64,000 nucleotides of DNA, from the NCBI RefSeq assembly GCF_019431355.1, contig NZ_CP080269.1, positions 4,831,001-4,895,000 of the forward strand, in the 5' to 3' direction. The DNA is from Paenibacillus sp. R14(2021) (GTDB lineage Bacteria; Bacillota; Bacilli; Paenibacillales; Paenibacillaceae). The notes under the pieces are model-generated. The model did no database searches. It was not told the DNA's origin and was given only the letters and a program-made list of their open reading frames with translations. The position numbers and the translations under genes were made by a program. Positions 43,510-52,080 of the stretch are shown one piece after another (position 1 is the stretch's first letter; the number at the start of each line of letters is the position of its first letter).

Positions 43510-43523
43510 TGAAAGCGCATTCT
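43510..43523. promoter_or_regulatory. Cre-like site before the ten-gene sugar locus
   Basis: TGAAAGCGCATTCT agrees with TGWAANCGNTNWCA at 10 of 12 defined positions. It lies 120 bases before the first gene of the locus and shares TGAAAGCGC with the site at 33675. Confidence 0.4.
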
Positions 43524-43643
43524 TTCATTCGATCCAGATTGCGGCAAGGAGGGAGAAGCGGATTTGCTTTTGGGTTCCGCAGCCAAGAAACAGTCATAAG
43601 GTTTTTAAAATTTCGGTCCTAAACGGATGATGGGGGATTTTAA

Positions 43644-45065
43644 ATGAACAAGTTCAAATGGCTCTCTTCGGTTCTTATCGCAACGACCGTGGTGGTTACG
43701 GCAGCAGGCTGTTCCAGCAATAAGACGGAAAACGCAGGCAATAACGCGGGCGCGGAAGAACCGGCCAAAGTGAATAACACGGCTGCCGCCAACGAGCCTG
43801 CCGCAGCAGAACCCGCTGCACCTGCAGAAAATCCCTACGACCTCAAAGGCGCTTCCATCAAGATCGGTGTCTGGTACGACGATGCGGACCCAAGAACAGT
43901 CAAAGAGAAAGGCCCTGCGGAAGAAGCGCAAATCAAGCTGATCGAAGCAGCGGAGAAGAAATATAACGCCAAAATCGAATTCGTGAAATTCGGCGACTAC
44001 GGGAAATACGTGGAGAACTTCACGACGACGTCGCTTTCCGGAACGCCGTTCGCGGATATCGTTCGCCTCGAGCTCTTCTGGTCGTTCCCGCAGCTCGTCA
44101 ATAAGGAGTTCATTCAACCTGTCGACGATTACCTGGACTTGTCCGATCCCAAATACATCGGCTGGATGAAAACCGGCGGCAGCTACAAGGGCAAGCAGTA
44201 CGGCATGACGGATTCTTCGCCTTCCCCGTACGGCATGTTCTATAACAAGACGCTGGTGCAGAAGCTGGGTCTGCCGGATCCGTACGAGCTGCAGCAAAAA
44301 GGCGAATGGACATGGGAGAAATTCCGCGAGTTCGCCAAAGCAGGAACCAAAGACACGAACGGCGACGGAAAAACCGATGTATTCGGCGTTGCCGGCGCAT
44401 ACGGCAAAACGAAAGCCTTTGCCGAGCAGCTGGTGTATACGAACAAAGGCGCCTTGGATAAAGACGAGAACGGCGAGATCAAGTTCTCCTTGACGAGCGA
44501 GAACGCCACGCAAGCGCTGCAATTCGTATCGGATCTGTACAATACGGACAAATCGATCATGCAGCCTGTTCCGGAGGACGCGAGCAAAGAGTTCATCGCG
44601 GGCAAAGGCGTAATTTACGCCGGCTTCAGCTGGGAGCTTGGCGGTCTGATCGACAGCATGAAGGATCAGCAGCTTGGCTACGTGTTCTTCCCGAAAGGCC
44701 CGAAAGCCGATAAATACGTATCCTACACGCCATTCGGCAACATGTACATGGTGTCGAAGTATTCGAAGAATGCCGAAGTTGCCGTTAAAATCCTGGATGA
44801 AATCAGTCTGCACGACGAAGGCCGCAAATTGTCCGAGCAATCGTGGGAAACGGCTTACCCGAGCAAGGAGTCACTCGATACGCGCAAACAAATGGCCGAC
44901 AATATTGAGTATATCTCTTACTACGGCATACCGGACGGCGAGAAGCTGTTCGAAGGCGTCGTGAAGGATATTACGTCAGGCAAAGTATCCCCGGCAACGG
45001 CAGTAGACAAAGTAAAACCGCAGTTCGAAGCCAATATCAACAAGCTGCTGCAGGACAGCAAATAA
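43644..45065 (+). CDS. Sugar ABC importer solute-binding lipoprotein
   Basis: A 473-aa family 1 solute-binding protein, first gene of the large locus. GGGGGA precedes the ATG. The lipobox TAAGC places the lipid on Cys23, followed by an Ala/Glu/Asn-rich linker (24-65). Family marks are PYGMFYNKTLVQKLGLP (about 194-210), KEFIAGKGVIYAGFSWELGG (about 315-334) and a C-terminal helix bundle. It probably presents a glycan fragment to one of the two permease pairs downstream. A long hairpin follows the stop, as in the 20677 operon. Confidence 0.9.
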   Translation: MNKFKWLSSVLIATTVVVTAAGCSSNKTENAGNNAGAEEPAKVNNTAAANEPAAAEPAAPAENPYDLKGASIKIGVWYDDADPRTVKEKGPAEEAQIKLIEAAEKKYNAKIEFVKFGDYGKYVENFTTTSLSGTPFADIVRLELFWSFPQLVNKEFIQPVDDYLDLSDPKYIGWMKTGGSYKGKQYGMTDSSPSPYGMFYNKTLVQKLGLPDPYELQQKGEWTWEKFREFAKAGTKDTNGDGKTDVFGVAGAYGKTKAFAEQLVYTNKGALDKDENGEIKFSLTSENATQALQFVSDLYNTDKSIMQPVPEDASKEFIAGKGVIYAGFSWELGGLIDSMKDQQLGYVFFPKGPKADKYVSYTPFGNMYMVSKYSKNAEVAVKILDEISLHDEGRKLSEQSWETAYPSKESLDTRKQMADNIEYISYYGIPDGEKLFEGVVKDITSGKVSPATAVDKVKPQFEANINKLLQDSK

Positions 45066-45075
45066 AAGATAGCAT

Positions 45076-45146
45076 CTCTTGACAGGTACCCCTAATCGCC
45101 GTTTCAGTGTCACGGAAACGTTGGGATTAGGGGTACTGCTCAAGAG
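45076..45146 (+). repeat. Long inverted repeat between binding-protein genes
   Basis: The 22-base arms at 45076-45097 and 45125-45146 pair with only small bulges; the core is GTACCCCTAATC/GATTAGGGGTAC. An inner CGTTTC/GAAACG can extend it. The right arm runs into the ribosome site of the next gene (from 45144). No T-run. Likely an mRNA stabiliser or a translation-lowering structure. Confidence 0.7.
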
Positions 45147-45159
45147 GAGGGGGAAACCA

Positions 45160-48114
45160 ATGCGGCGAAAAGTGTCTGCTTTACTTCTGTTATCGGCTGC
45201 GGCTGTTGCGTACGTCGCCTTCTCCTTGCCCGGCAAGGCACCCCGCGATGCGGTGTCTGCGGATGTCGGCACTGTCGGCACTGCGGCAGGCCAGGAACGG
45301 ACGGGAATGACGGGCGTGCTTAAAAAAGGCGGATACGAAGCGTATTTGGCTCAATACGACGATAAAGGAGCAACCGCGCAGGACGTCGTTATTGAAGGCG
45401 AGAATTACATAGAGGCTCAAGGGATGGAGCCGGCCGTGCTTGAACATTACAAGGGCAAGCCGGGCAAGGCGGTCCGAACCGGAGACTCCGGCACGATGAC
45501 ATGGACATTTGAGGTCAAGCAGGATGGCCTGTATAACATCGGGATGAGCTTGTATACGGAACCGGGCAAAGAATCCGATATCGAACGCGAGCTGCGGATC
45601 GACGGCGTTCTTCCGTTTGCCGAAGCGAGAAGCTTGACTTTCAATCGCATATGGACGAATGAGCATCAAACCTTTGACCGCGACGACCGCGGCAACGATC
45701 TGGCCCCTAATCAAGTGGAAGCGCCGATGTGGCAGGATACCCTTATTAAGGATGGCACGGGCTTTTACGAGAAGCCTTTTTTATTTCATTTCTCCCCAGG
45801 CAAGCATACCCTGTCGCTGACCTCGGTGAAGGAACCGCTGGTCATCGATCAATTGAAGCTGTCCACACCGCAAATCACGCCCTCTTATAAAGAAGCGGCG
45901 AGCAGGTATAAAGCAGAAGGCTACAAACCGGCCCAAGCGGTGTCCATTAAGCTGCAGGCCGAGCAGGCGCTGTACAAATCAACGCCGAATCTCTTGCCGT
46001 ACAACGACCGTTCCAGTCCGGCGCTGGAGCCTTTTCATGTCTCGAAGCTGCGCAACAATGCAATGGGCGGCTGGGCGTGGAGACTTCCGGGCCAATGGAT
46101 CGAATGGGAGATCGATGTGCCGCAGGATGCGCTGTACCAGATCGCGCTGAAGAGCCGGCAAAACTCGCTGCGCGGCATGTCCGCCTTGCGCACCATGTAC
46201 ATCGACGGGGAGCTGCCCTTCGAGGAGCTCCGCAATGTCGCGTTTCCGTACAGCTCGTCCTGGCAGATGAAGGTGATCGGCTCCGGCAAGGATGAGCCGT
46301 ATTTATTTCATCTATCCAAGGGCAAGCACCGCATTCGTATGGAAGTGACGCTCGGCGGACTGGCGCCGATTCTGCGTTCGGTGGAGTCCAGCATCCTGGA
46401 GCTTAATGCGATGTACCGGCAAATTATCAGCTATACCGGAACCGTGCCCGATGCCTACCGCGATTACAATCTGGAGCAGCGGATTCCGACGATGACCGAG
46501 GTATTCCGCAAGCAGAGCGTTCAGCTCGCTTCCATTGCCAAACGGATGGAAGGAGCGGCTGGCGACGGCAATGAGCGTACCGCCATTATTAATAAGATTG
46601 CCTATCAATTAAACGATATGGCCGACAATCCGGAATCGGTTCCTTCGCGGATCGATGCCTTCAAGACCAATGTCGGCTCATTAGGTTCATGGATGCTTAC
46701 GGTAAATGAACAGCCGGTTTCCCTGGACTATCTCATCGTCGGCACGCCGAACGACAAGCTTCCGGATCCGGAGGCAGGCGCATGGACCAAGTTCACCTCA
46801 AGCACGAAGGCGTTCCTAGCTTCCTTCTATGAGAATTACGACGACTTCTCCGGCGTGGATGAAGGCGGAGACAGCGTATCCGTCTGGGTCACTTCGGCAC
46901 GGGATCAGGCGCAGGTAATCAAGCGGCTGGTGGACGATGACTTCACCGCCAAAACCGGCATCCACGTAAGTCTGAAGCTGGTTGGCGCAGACGTGCTTAT
47001 TCCTTCGACGGTCGCGGGCAAAGGCCCGGATGTGGCGCTGCAGGTCGGCAATGACTTGCCGGTGAACTACGCAAGCCGCAGCGCGGTCGTGGACCTATCG
47101 AAATTCCCGGACTTCGAGCAGGTGCGGAAGCAGTTCAATCCGAGCGCGATGGTCCCTTACGAATATAACGGGAGCTATTACGCCCTGCCAGAGCAGCAGA
47201 CGTTTCCGATGCTGTTTTACAGGACGGATATTCTGGAGGATGAGCTGCATCTGAAGGTGCCGCAAACCTGGGAGGATGTCTACGATATGCTGCCGACGCT
47301 GCAGAAGCATAACCTGCAGTTCGGTCTCCCGCAGAAGCCGCTCGATTCGCTGGGCAACGATCTGGTGACGACCAATATCGCCACGCTGCCGCCGAATCCC
47401 GCCATGGCGATGTTTCTGTTCCAGCATGGCGGACAGTTCTATAAGGACGGGGGAAAGGCCAGCGACTTGGATTCGGAGACGGCTATTCAGCAGTTCAAAC
47501 AATGGACGGACTTCTACGTGAATTATAAAATTCCGATTGCCGTGGATTTCGCGAACCGGTTCCGGACGGGCGAGATGCCGATCGGGATCGTGGATTACAC
47601 GATGTATAACAAGCTGAGCGTGTTTGCGCCGGAGATTAAAGGGCTCTGGTCCTTCGCCCCTGTTCCGGGAACGGACGCAGGCGACGGCACGATTCATCGC
47701 GAGGTGGGCAGCGGAGGATCGTCCACCGTCATGTTCAAGCATACGAAGAACAAGGATGCGGCTTGGGCGTTCATGAAGTGGTGGACCGGCACGGACACGC
47801 AGGTTGCCTTCGGTCGCCAAATGGAAATCCGGATGGGAGCGGCGGCCAGATATCCAACGGCTAACATGGAGGCGCTGGGAAGGCTACCTTGGCCGACCAA
47901 GGATTATCAGAAGCTGCAGGAGCAGATGCAGTGGGTGCAGGGGATTCCGGAAGTGCCGGGCGGCTACTTAACCGGACGCAATATCGATAATGCGTTCCGC
48001 AGAGTGGTGGTGCAAGGAGACGATCCACGTGAGACACTTGAGAATTACGTGCGCGCGATGGACGAGGAAATGACCTTGAAACGCAAAGAATTTAATCTTC
48101 CCTATGAGAAATGA
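45160..48114 (+). CDS. Solute-binding protein fused to two carbohydrate-binding-like modules
   Basis: A 984-aa protein; ATG 45160 lies 6 bases after GAGGAGGGGG. The N-terminal hydrophobic segment (5-22) has no lipobox and may be an uncleaved anchor. Residues about 72-240 and 265-420 are two related beta-sandwich modules (IEGENYIEAQG...; LQAEQALYKSTP...) like CBM35/PA14-type sugar binders. Residues about 425-560 are helical. Residues about 590-970 are a family 1 solute-binding domain (YEYNGSYYALPEQQTFPMLF, GEMPIGIVDYTMYNKLSVF). A normal binding protein has about 430 residues, so this one is more than doubled. It may hold a polymer with its modules while passing fragments to the permease. Its end overlaps the next frame region. 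Confidence 0.88.
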   Translation: MRRKVSALLLLSAAAVAYVAFSLPGKAPRDAVSADVGTVGTAAGQERTGMTGVLKKGGYEAYLAQYDDKGATAQDVVIEGENYIEAQGMEPAVLEHYKGKPGKAVRTGDSGTMTWTFEVKQDGLYNIGMSLYTEPGKESDIERELRIDGVLPFAEARSLTFNRIWTNEHQTFDRDDRGNDLAPNQVEAPMWQDTLIKDGTGFYEKPFLFHFSPGKHTLSLTSVKEPLVIDQLKLSTPQITPSYKEAASRYKAEGYKPAQAVSIKLQAEQALYKSTPNLLPYNDRSSPALEPFHVSKLRNNAMGGWAWRLPGQWIEWEIDVPQDALYQIALKSRQNSLRGMSALRTMYIDGELPFEELRNVAFPYSSSWQMKVIGSGKDEPYLFHLSKGKHRIRMEVTLGGLAPILRSVESSILELNAMYRQIISYTGTVPDAYRDYNLEQRIPTMTEVFRKQSVQLASIAKRMEGAAGDGNERTAIINKIAYQLNDMADNPESVPSRIDAFKTNVGSLGSWMLTVNEQPVSLDYLIVGTPNDKLPDPEAGAWTKFTSSTKAFLASFYENYDDFSGVDEGGDSVSVWVTSARDQAQVIKRLVDDDFTAKTGIHVSLKLVGADVLIPSTVAGKGPDVALQVGNDLPVNYASRSAVVDLSKFPDFEQVRKQFNPSAMVPYEYNGSYYALPEQQTFPMLFYRTDILEDELHLKVPQTWEDVYDMLPTLQKHNLQFGLPQKPLDSLGNDLVTTNIATLPPNPAMAMFLFQHGGQFYKDGGKASDLDSETAIQQFKQWTDFYVNYKIPIAVDFANRFRTGEMPIGIVDYTMYNKLSVFAPEIKGLWSFAPVPGTDAGDGTIHREVGSGGSSTVMFKHTKNKDAAWAFMKWWTGTDTQVAFGRQMEIRMGAAARYPTANMEALGRLPWPTKDYQKLQEQMQWVQGIPEVPGGYLTGRNIDNAFRRVVVQGDDPRETLENYVRAMDEEMTLKRKEFNLPYEK

Positions 48115-48124
48115 GGGGCTTGAT

Positions 48125-49102
48125 ATGAAACAGCAGCTCGCAGAACGCCCCTTAGCAAGGGGGAAGGTACCAGGCAGCGCGGAGACGGGCACATGGCTGA
48201 TGTCCAAATGGGCGCGCCTGTTCATCGAAGCGAAGAAAAACAAGCATGCTTATGTGCTGATGGCGCCTTATTTTATTATTTTCGGGACGTTTACGATTGT
48301 TCCGGTCCTGCTGTCGCTCGTGCTCAGCTTTACGAATTATAACCTGCTGGAAGCGCCCAAGTGGATCGGCTGGCAGAACTTCGCGCGGTTATTCGTGCAG
48401 GACGACATCTTCCTAATCGCGATTAAGAACACGTTCCTGTTCGCGGCCATTACCGGCCCGGTCAGCTACATGGCTTGTTTCCTGTTCGCGTGGCTCATCA
48501 ACGAGCTGCAGCCGAAGCTGCGGGCCTTCCTGACGCTGGTGCTGTATGCGCCGTCGATTGCGGGCAATACGTACTTGATCTGGCAGCTGTTATTCGCGAG
48601 CGACTCGTACGGGTATGCCAATTCCTTCTTAATGAAGTGGGGCTTCATTCTGGAGCCGATTCAGTGGCTGCAGGATCCTCGCTTCGTGCTTGGCATCCTA
48701 ATTCTCGTACAGCTGTGGCTCAGCTTGGGAACGGCATTCCTTGCCTTCATCGCCGGCTTGCAGAACGTGGACCGGACGCTGTATGAAGCGGGAAGCATCG
48801 ACGGCATCCGCAATCGCTGGCAGGAGCTCTGGTTTATCACGCTGCCGGCCATGAGGCCGCAGTTGATGTTCGGAGCGGTAATCCAGATCTCATCGGCCTT
48901 CTCGGTCGCCGAAATTTCGATTTATCTGATCGGCTTTCCAAGCGTCGATTATTCCGCGCATACGATCGTCACGCATTTGGTGGATTACGGCTCCATCCGG
49001 TTCGAGATGGGCTATGCCTCGGCAATTGCCACCGTATTGTTTTCAATTATGCTTGGAGCGAATCTCTTGACGCAGAAGCTGCTGGCAAAAGTGGGTGATT
49101 AG
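48125..49102 (+). CDS. Sugar ABC permease, MalF type, first pair
   Basis: A 325-aa permease with six predicted helices after a roughly 45-residue cytoplasmic N-terminus. The ATG at 48125 is preferred, with GAGGGG (48113-48118) 6 bases before; an in-frame ATG at 48104 lies inside the previous gene. EAA loop at about 221-240, EAGSIDGIRNRWQELWFITL. Pairs with the MalG-type product encoded 5 bases downstream. Confidence 0.88.
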   Translation: MKQQLAERPLARGKVPGSAETGTWLMSKWARLFIEAKKNKHAYVLMAPYFIIFGTFTIVPVLLSLVLSFTNYNLLEAPKWIGWQNFARLFVQDDIFLIAIKNTFLFAAITGPVSYMACFLFAWLINELQPKLRAFLTLVLYAPSIAGNTYLIWQLLFASDSYGYANSFLMKWGFILEPIQWLQDPRFVLGILILVQLWLSLGTAFLAFIAGLQNVDRTLYEAGSIDGIRNRWQELWFITLPAMRPQLMFGAVIQISSAFSVAEISIYLIGFPSVDYSAHTIVTHLVDYGSIRFEMGYASAIATVLFSIMLGANLLTQKLLAKVGD

Positions 49103-49107
49103 AGAAA

Positions 49108-49980
49108 ATGAGACTGTCATTGAAGCTGCCCCAACGACTGAACCGCTCGTGGACGGGAGATATTCTTCTGTTTCTGGTGCTGGCCGTGGTCGCCTGCTTT
49201 ATGGCGCTGCCGCTTGTATTTACGATCAGCAACGCGTTCAAGCCGCTGGATGAAATCTTCTCGTTTCCGCCGAAGCTGTTCGTGCGCAACCCGACCTTCA
49301 AGAACTTCTCGGATCTGATCGGCATCTTCAGCGACTCCTGGGTACCGTTCTCCAGATACGTGTTCAATACGTTCTTTATTGCCATAGTCGGCACAGCAGG
49401 CCATGTGGTCATTGCGTCCGCAGCGGCGTACCCGCTTGCCAAGCTCACGTTTCCGGGCAAAAGGTTCCTGTTCGGGCTCGTGGTGCTCTCCCTGATGTTC
49501 ACGTCTTACGTGACCCAGGTGCCGAACTACATGATCATTTCCATGCTGGGGCTCATTAACACGTTCTGGGCGATTCTGCTGCCGGCCTTCGGGATGACGC
49601 TGGGGCTCTATCTGATGAAGCAGTTCATGGAGCAAATTCCGGATGCGCTGCTGGAAGCCGCCAAGATCGACGGGGCTAGCGAGTACCGGATTTACTGGCA
49701 GATCGTGATGCCGATCGTGAAGCCGGCCTGGCTGACGCTTATTATTTTCTCCTTGCAGAATTTGTGGACGAACGGCTCCGTGACGAGCCATAAATACATT
49801 TACAGCGAGCAGCTGAAGACGGTTGACTACGTATTCGGGCAAATCGCAAACGGCGGCCTTGCAAGAACGGGCCCGGTAGCGGCTGTGACGCTGCTCATGA
49901 TGCTTGTGCCGATCACCGTGTTCATCGTGACGCAGAGCAATATCATTCAGACGATGTCTACATCGGGTTTGAAGGAATAA
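49108..49980 (+). CDS. Sugar ABC permease, MalG type, first pair
   Basis: A 290-aa permease. GGGTGATT lies 9 bases before the ATG, overlapping the end of the MalF-type gene. Six predicted helices; EAA loop at about 183-202, EAAKIDGASEYRIYWQIVMP, fully canonical. It is followed after 15 bases by the NHL/YIP1 gene, so a shared transcript is very likely. Confidence 0.9.
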   Translation: MRLSLKLPQRLNRSWTGDILLFLVLAVVACFMALPLVFTISNAFKPLDEIFSFPPKLFVRNPTFKNFSDLIGIFSDSWVPFSRYVFNTFFIAIVGTAGHVVIASAAAYPLAKLTFPGKRFLFGLVVLSLMFTSYVTQVPNYMIISMLGLINTFWAILLPAFGMTLGLYLMKQFMEQIPDALLEAAKIDGASEYRIYWQIVMPIVKPAWLTLIIFSLQNLWTNGSVTSHKYIYSEQLKTVDYVFGQIANGGLARTGPVAAVTLLMMLVPITVFIVTQSNIIQTMSTSGLKE

Positions 49981-49995
49981 CAGGGGGAGCAGCAG

Positions 49996-52056
49996 ATGAG
50001 AAGAATTATAGCCGCGTTATTTATCGTTATGCTCTTAATCGGTGCGGCCGCTCCTGTTACGGCTTCCGCAAGCGATACCTATAACTACTCCTATTGGGGG
50101 CATCCCGTCCCGTCGCCCAATCCCTATACGCTAGATAGAGTGATGGTCGGGGCGGACTGGAACGTCGGCTCGCTGTCGTCGCCGCAGGATGTGTTCGTCG
50201 GTCAGGATAAGCAGGTGTATATCGCCGATACGGGAAATAACCGGATCATCGTGCTGAATGAACAGCTGCAGGCTGAGGCGGTTATTCAGGGCTTCGATAA
50301 CAACGGCAAGAAGGACGGCTTCAATCAGCCGGAGGGCGTGTTCAGCGATCCGGAAGGCCATATCTATGTGGCGGATACCCAGAACCGCCGTCTTGTCGAA
50401 TTGGATGACAAGGGCGGACTGCTCCGAATCGTGAAGGAGCCGCAGTCGACGCTGCTGCGCGAAGGCTTCCAATATACCCCCGTTAAGGTAGCAGTAGATA
50501 AAGCGCAGCGGATTTACGTCGTTACCCGCGGGTCTTACGAGGGCATTATGGAGTTTGACGCGGATGGCGGCTTTAACGGATTTATCGGGACGAACCGCGT
50601 GAAGTTCAGTCCGGTGGATCTGTTCTGGAAGCGGATTTCGACCAAAGCGCAGCGCCAGCAGATGGAGCAGTTCATTCCGCTCGAATTCAACAATCTGGAT
50701 ATCGATGGAGACGGCTTTATTTATACGTCAACGTCGGAAGAAAATTCCGACCGGCCGATCAAGCGTCTGAATCCATCGGGCGTGGATATTTTGCGCAGCA
50801 AAGGGTATTTCCCGCCTAAGGGAGATAACGGAACGCTCGAAACGGGCAGCTCGCCCGGCAGTTCGATATTCGTTGACGTAATCGCGGATACGGGCGGCAT
50901 GTTCAGCGCACTGGATGCCAAGCGGGGACGGATATTCACCTACGATAAGGATGGCAATCTGCTTTACGAATTCGGCGGGCTGGGGAGCCAGCAGAGCAAC
51001 TTCCGCACGCCCTCCGCCATTGAGATACTCGGCGACCGCATGCTGGTGCTGGATAAGGATAACAACCGGCTGTCGCTCTTCAAGCCGACCCGTTACGGAA
51101 CCGAGATCCGCGAAGCGGTGAGCTCGCTCTACGGCGGCAAGACGGAGCAGTCGGCCGCCGCTTGGAAGCAGGTGCTGCAGTTCAACGGCAACTTCGACGT
51201 CGCCTATATCGGCATCGGCAAGTCCCTGCTCAAGAAGGGCGATAACCGCGAAGCGATGACCTATTTCAAGCTGGGCAATAACCGGGAGTACTACTCGGAG
51301 GCGTTCAAGCGGTACCGGAAGGACGTCGTCCTGCAGCATTTTGGCACACTGGTGCTCGTCGCCGCGCTGCTGGCGGCCTGCTTGATCACAGCCGTGAAGC
51401 TCAGCGGCCGGATGAAGGCCAAGGGACAGTACTATCAGGAATTCGGCGTCATTCGCAACCCGTTCTACACGATGCTGCATCCCTTTAACGGATTTTGGGA
51501 GATGAAATACGAGCATAAAGGCAGAATCAAGGTCGCCCTCGGCATTGTGGCCGCGCTTGTCATTGCCGCAATCATCAAGCGGCAGTACAGCGGGTTTGTC
51601 GTTAATTTCAATAACCCTGAGCAGTTGAATAGCTTGAATGAGCTGAAGTTCATCGTGCTTCCGTTCCTGCTGTGGTGCGTGGCAAACTGGTCGCTCACAA
51701 CGCTGATGGACGGCGAAGGGAAGTTCAAGGAAATCGTCATGGCGACAGCCTATGCACTGCTGCCGCTCGTTATCATCTATCTACCGCAAACGCTGTACAG
51801 CAATATGATTACCGGCGGGGAAACCGCCTTCTATTACCTGTTGGATGCGATCGCGATGCTGTGGTTCGTCTGGCTGCTCTTCACGGGCACGATGACGGTG
51901 CATCAATATTCCGCCGGCAAGACGCTCGTGACGATGCTGCTCACACTGCTTGTCATGGGAATCATCATTTTCCTGGGCGTCCTATTCTTCAGCATGCTTC
52001 AGCAGATGATCAGCTTCGCGATATCCATCTATAAGGAAATTTCATTCCGGGTGTAA
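49996..52056 (+). CDS. NHL-repeat/YIP1-domain membrane protein
   Basis: A 686-aa protein; GGGGGAG is 6 bases before the ATG. Signal peptide or first helix 1-26 (ending TASA). Residues about 45-375 form an NHL-type propeller (PQDVFVGQDKQVYIADTGNN, QPEGVFSDPEGHIYVADTQN, AIEILGDRMLVLDKDNNRLS). About 385-440 are TPR-like (GIGKSLLKKGDNREAMTYFK). A membrane helix (about 446-467) leads into a YIP1-type domain (about 480-686) with about five helices. The propeller should lie outside the cell. The gene sits between sugar permeases and DUF5696, which suggests a sensing, scaffold or assembly role in the uptake complex. No enzyme site is seen. Confidence 0.85.
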   Translation: MRRIIAALFIVMLLIGAAAPVTASASDTYNYSYWGHPVPSPNPYTLDRVMVGADWNVGSLSSPQDVFVGQDKQVYIADTGNNRIIVLNEQLQAEAVIQGFDNNGKKDGFNQPEGVFSDPEGHIYVADTQNRRLVELDDKGGLLRIVKEPQSTLLREGFQYTPVKVAVDKAQRIYVVTRGSYEGIMEFDADGGFNGFIGTNRVKFSPVDLFWKRISTKAQRQQMEQFIPLEFNNLDIDGDGFIYTSTSEENSDRPIKRLNPSGVDILRSKGYFPPKGDNGTLETGSSPGSSIFVDVIADTGGMFSALDAKRGRIFTYDKDGNLLYEFGGLGSQQSNFRTPSAIEILGDRMLVLDKDNNRLSLFKPTRYGTEIREAVSSLYGGKTEQSAAAWKQVLQFNGNFDVAYIGIGKSLLKKGDNREAMTYFKLGNNREYYSEAFKRYRKDVVLQHFGTLVLVAALLAACLITAVKLSGRMKAKGQYYQEFGVIRNPFYTMLHPFNGFWEMKYEHKGRIKVALGIVAALVIAAIIKRQYSGFVVNFNNPEQLNSLNELKFIVLPFLLWCVANWSLTTLMDGEGKFKEIVMATAYALLPLVIIYLPQTLYSNMITGGETAFYYLLDAIAMLWFVWLLFTGTMTVHQYSAGKTLVTMLLTLLVMGIIIFLGVLFFSMLQQMISFAISIYKEISFRV

Positions 52057-52080
52057 AAGGCAGGAAAGGAGGGATCCACC

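Larger units (their letters stand above)
43163..43643 (+). other. Leader region of the large sugar locus
   Basis: 481 bases with no full gene. It holds the terminator at 43201-43239, an AT-rich stretch (43241-43330), AAGGAG (43357-43362) with a 15-codon GTG frame (43368-43415), an overlapping 31-codon frame in another register (43388-43483) and a cre-like site (43510-43523). The two short frames look like one small or broken gene. Confidence 0.45.

Noticed and set aside
43605..44840. Minus-strand open frame (411 codons) over the binding-protein gene
   Set aside because: Antisense to a clear lipoprotein gene with lipobox and ribosome site; no family content.
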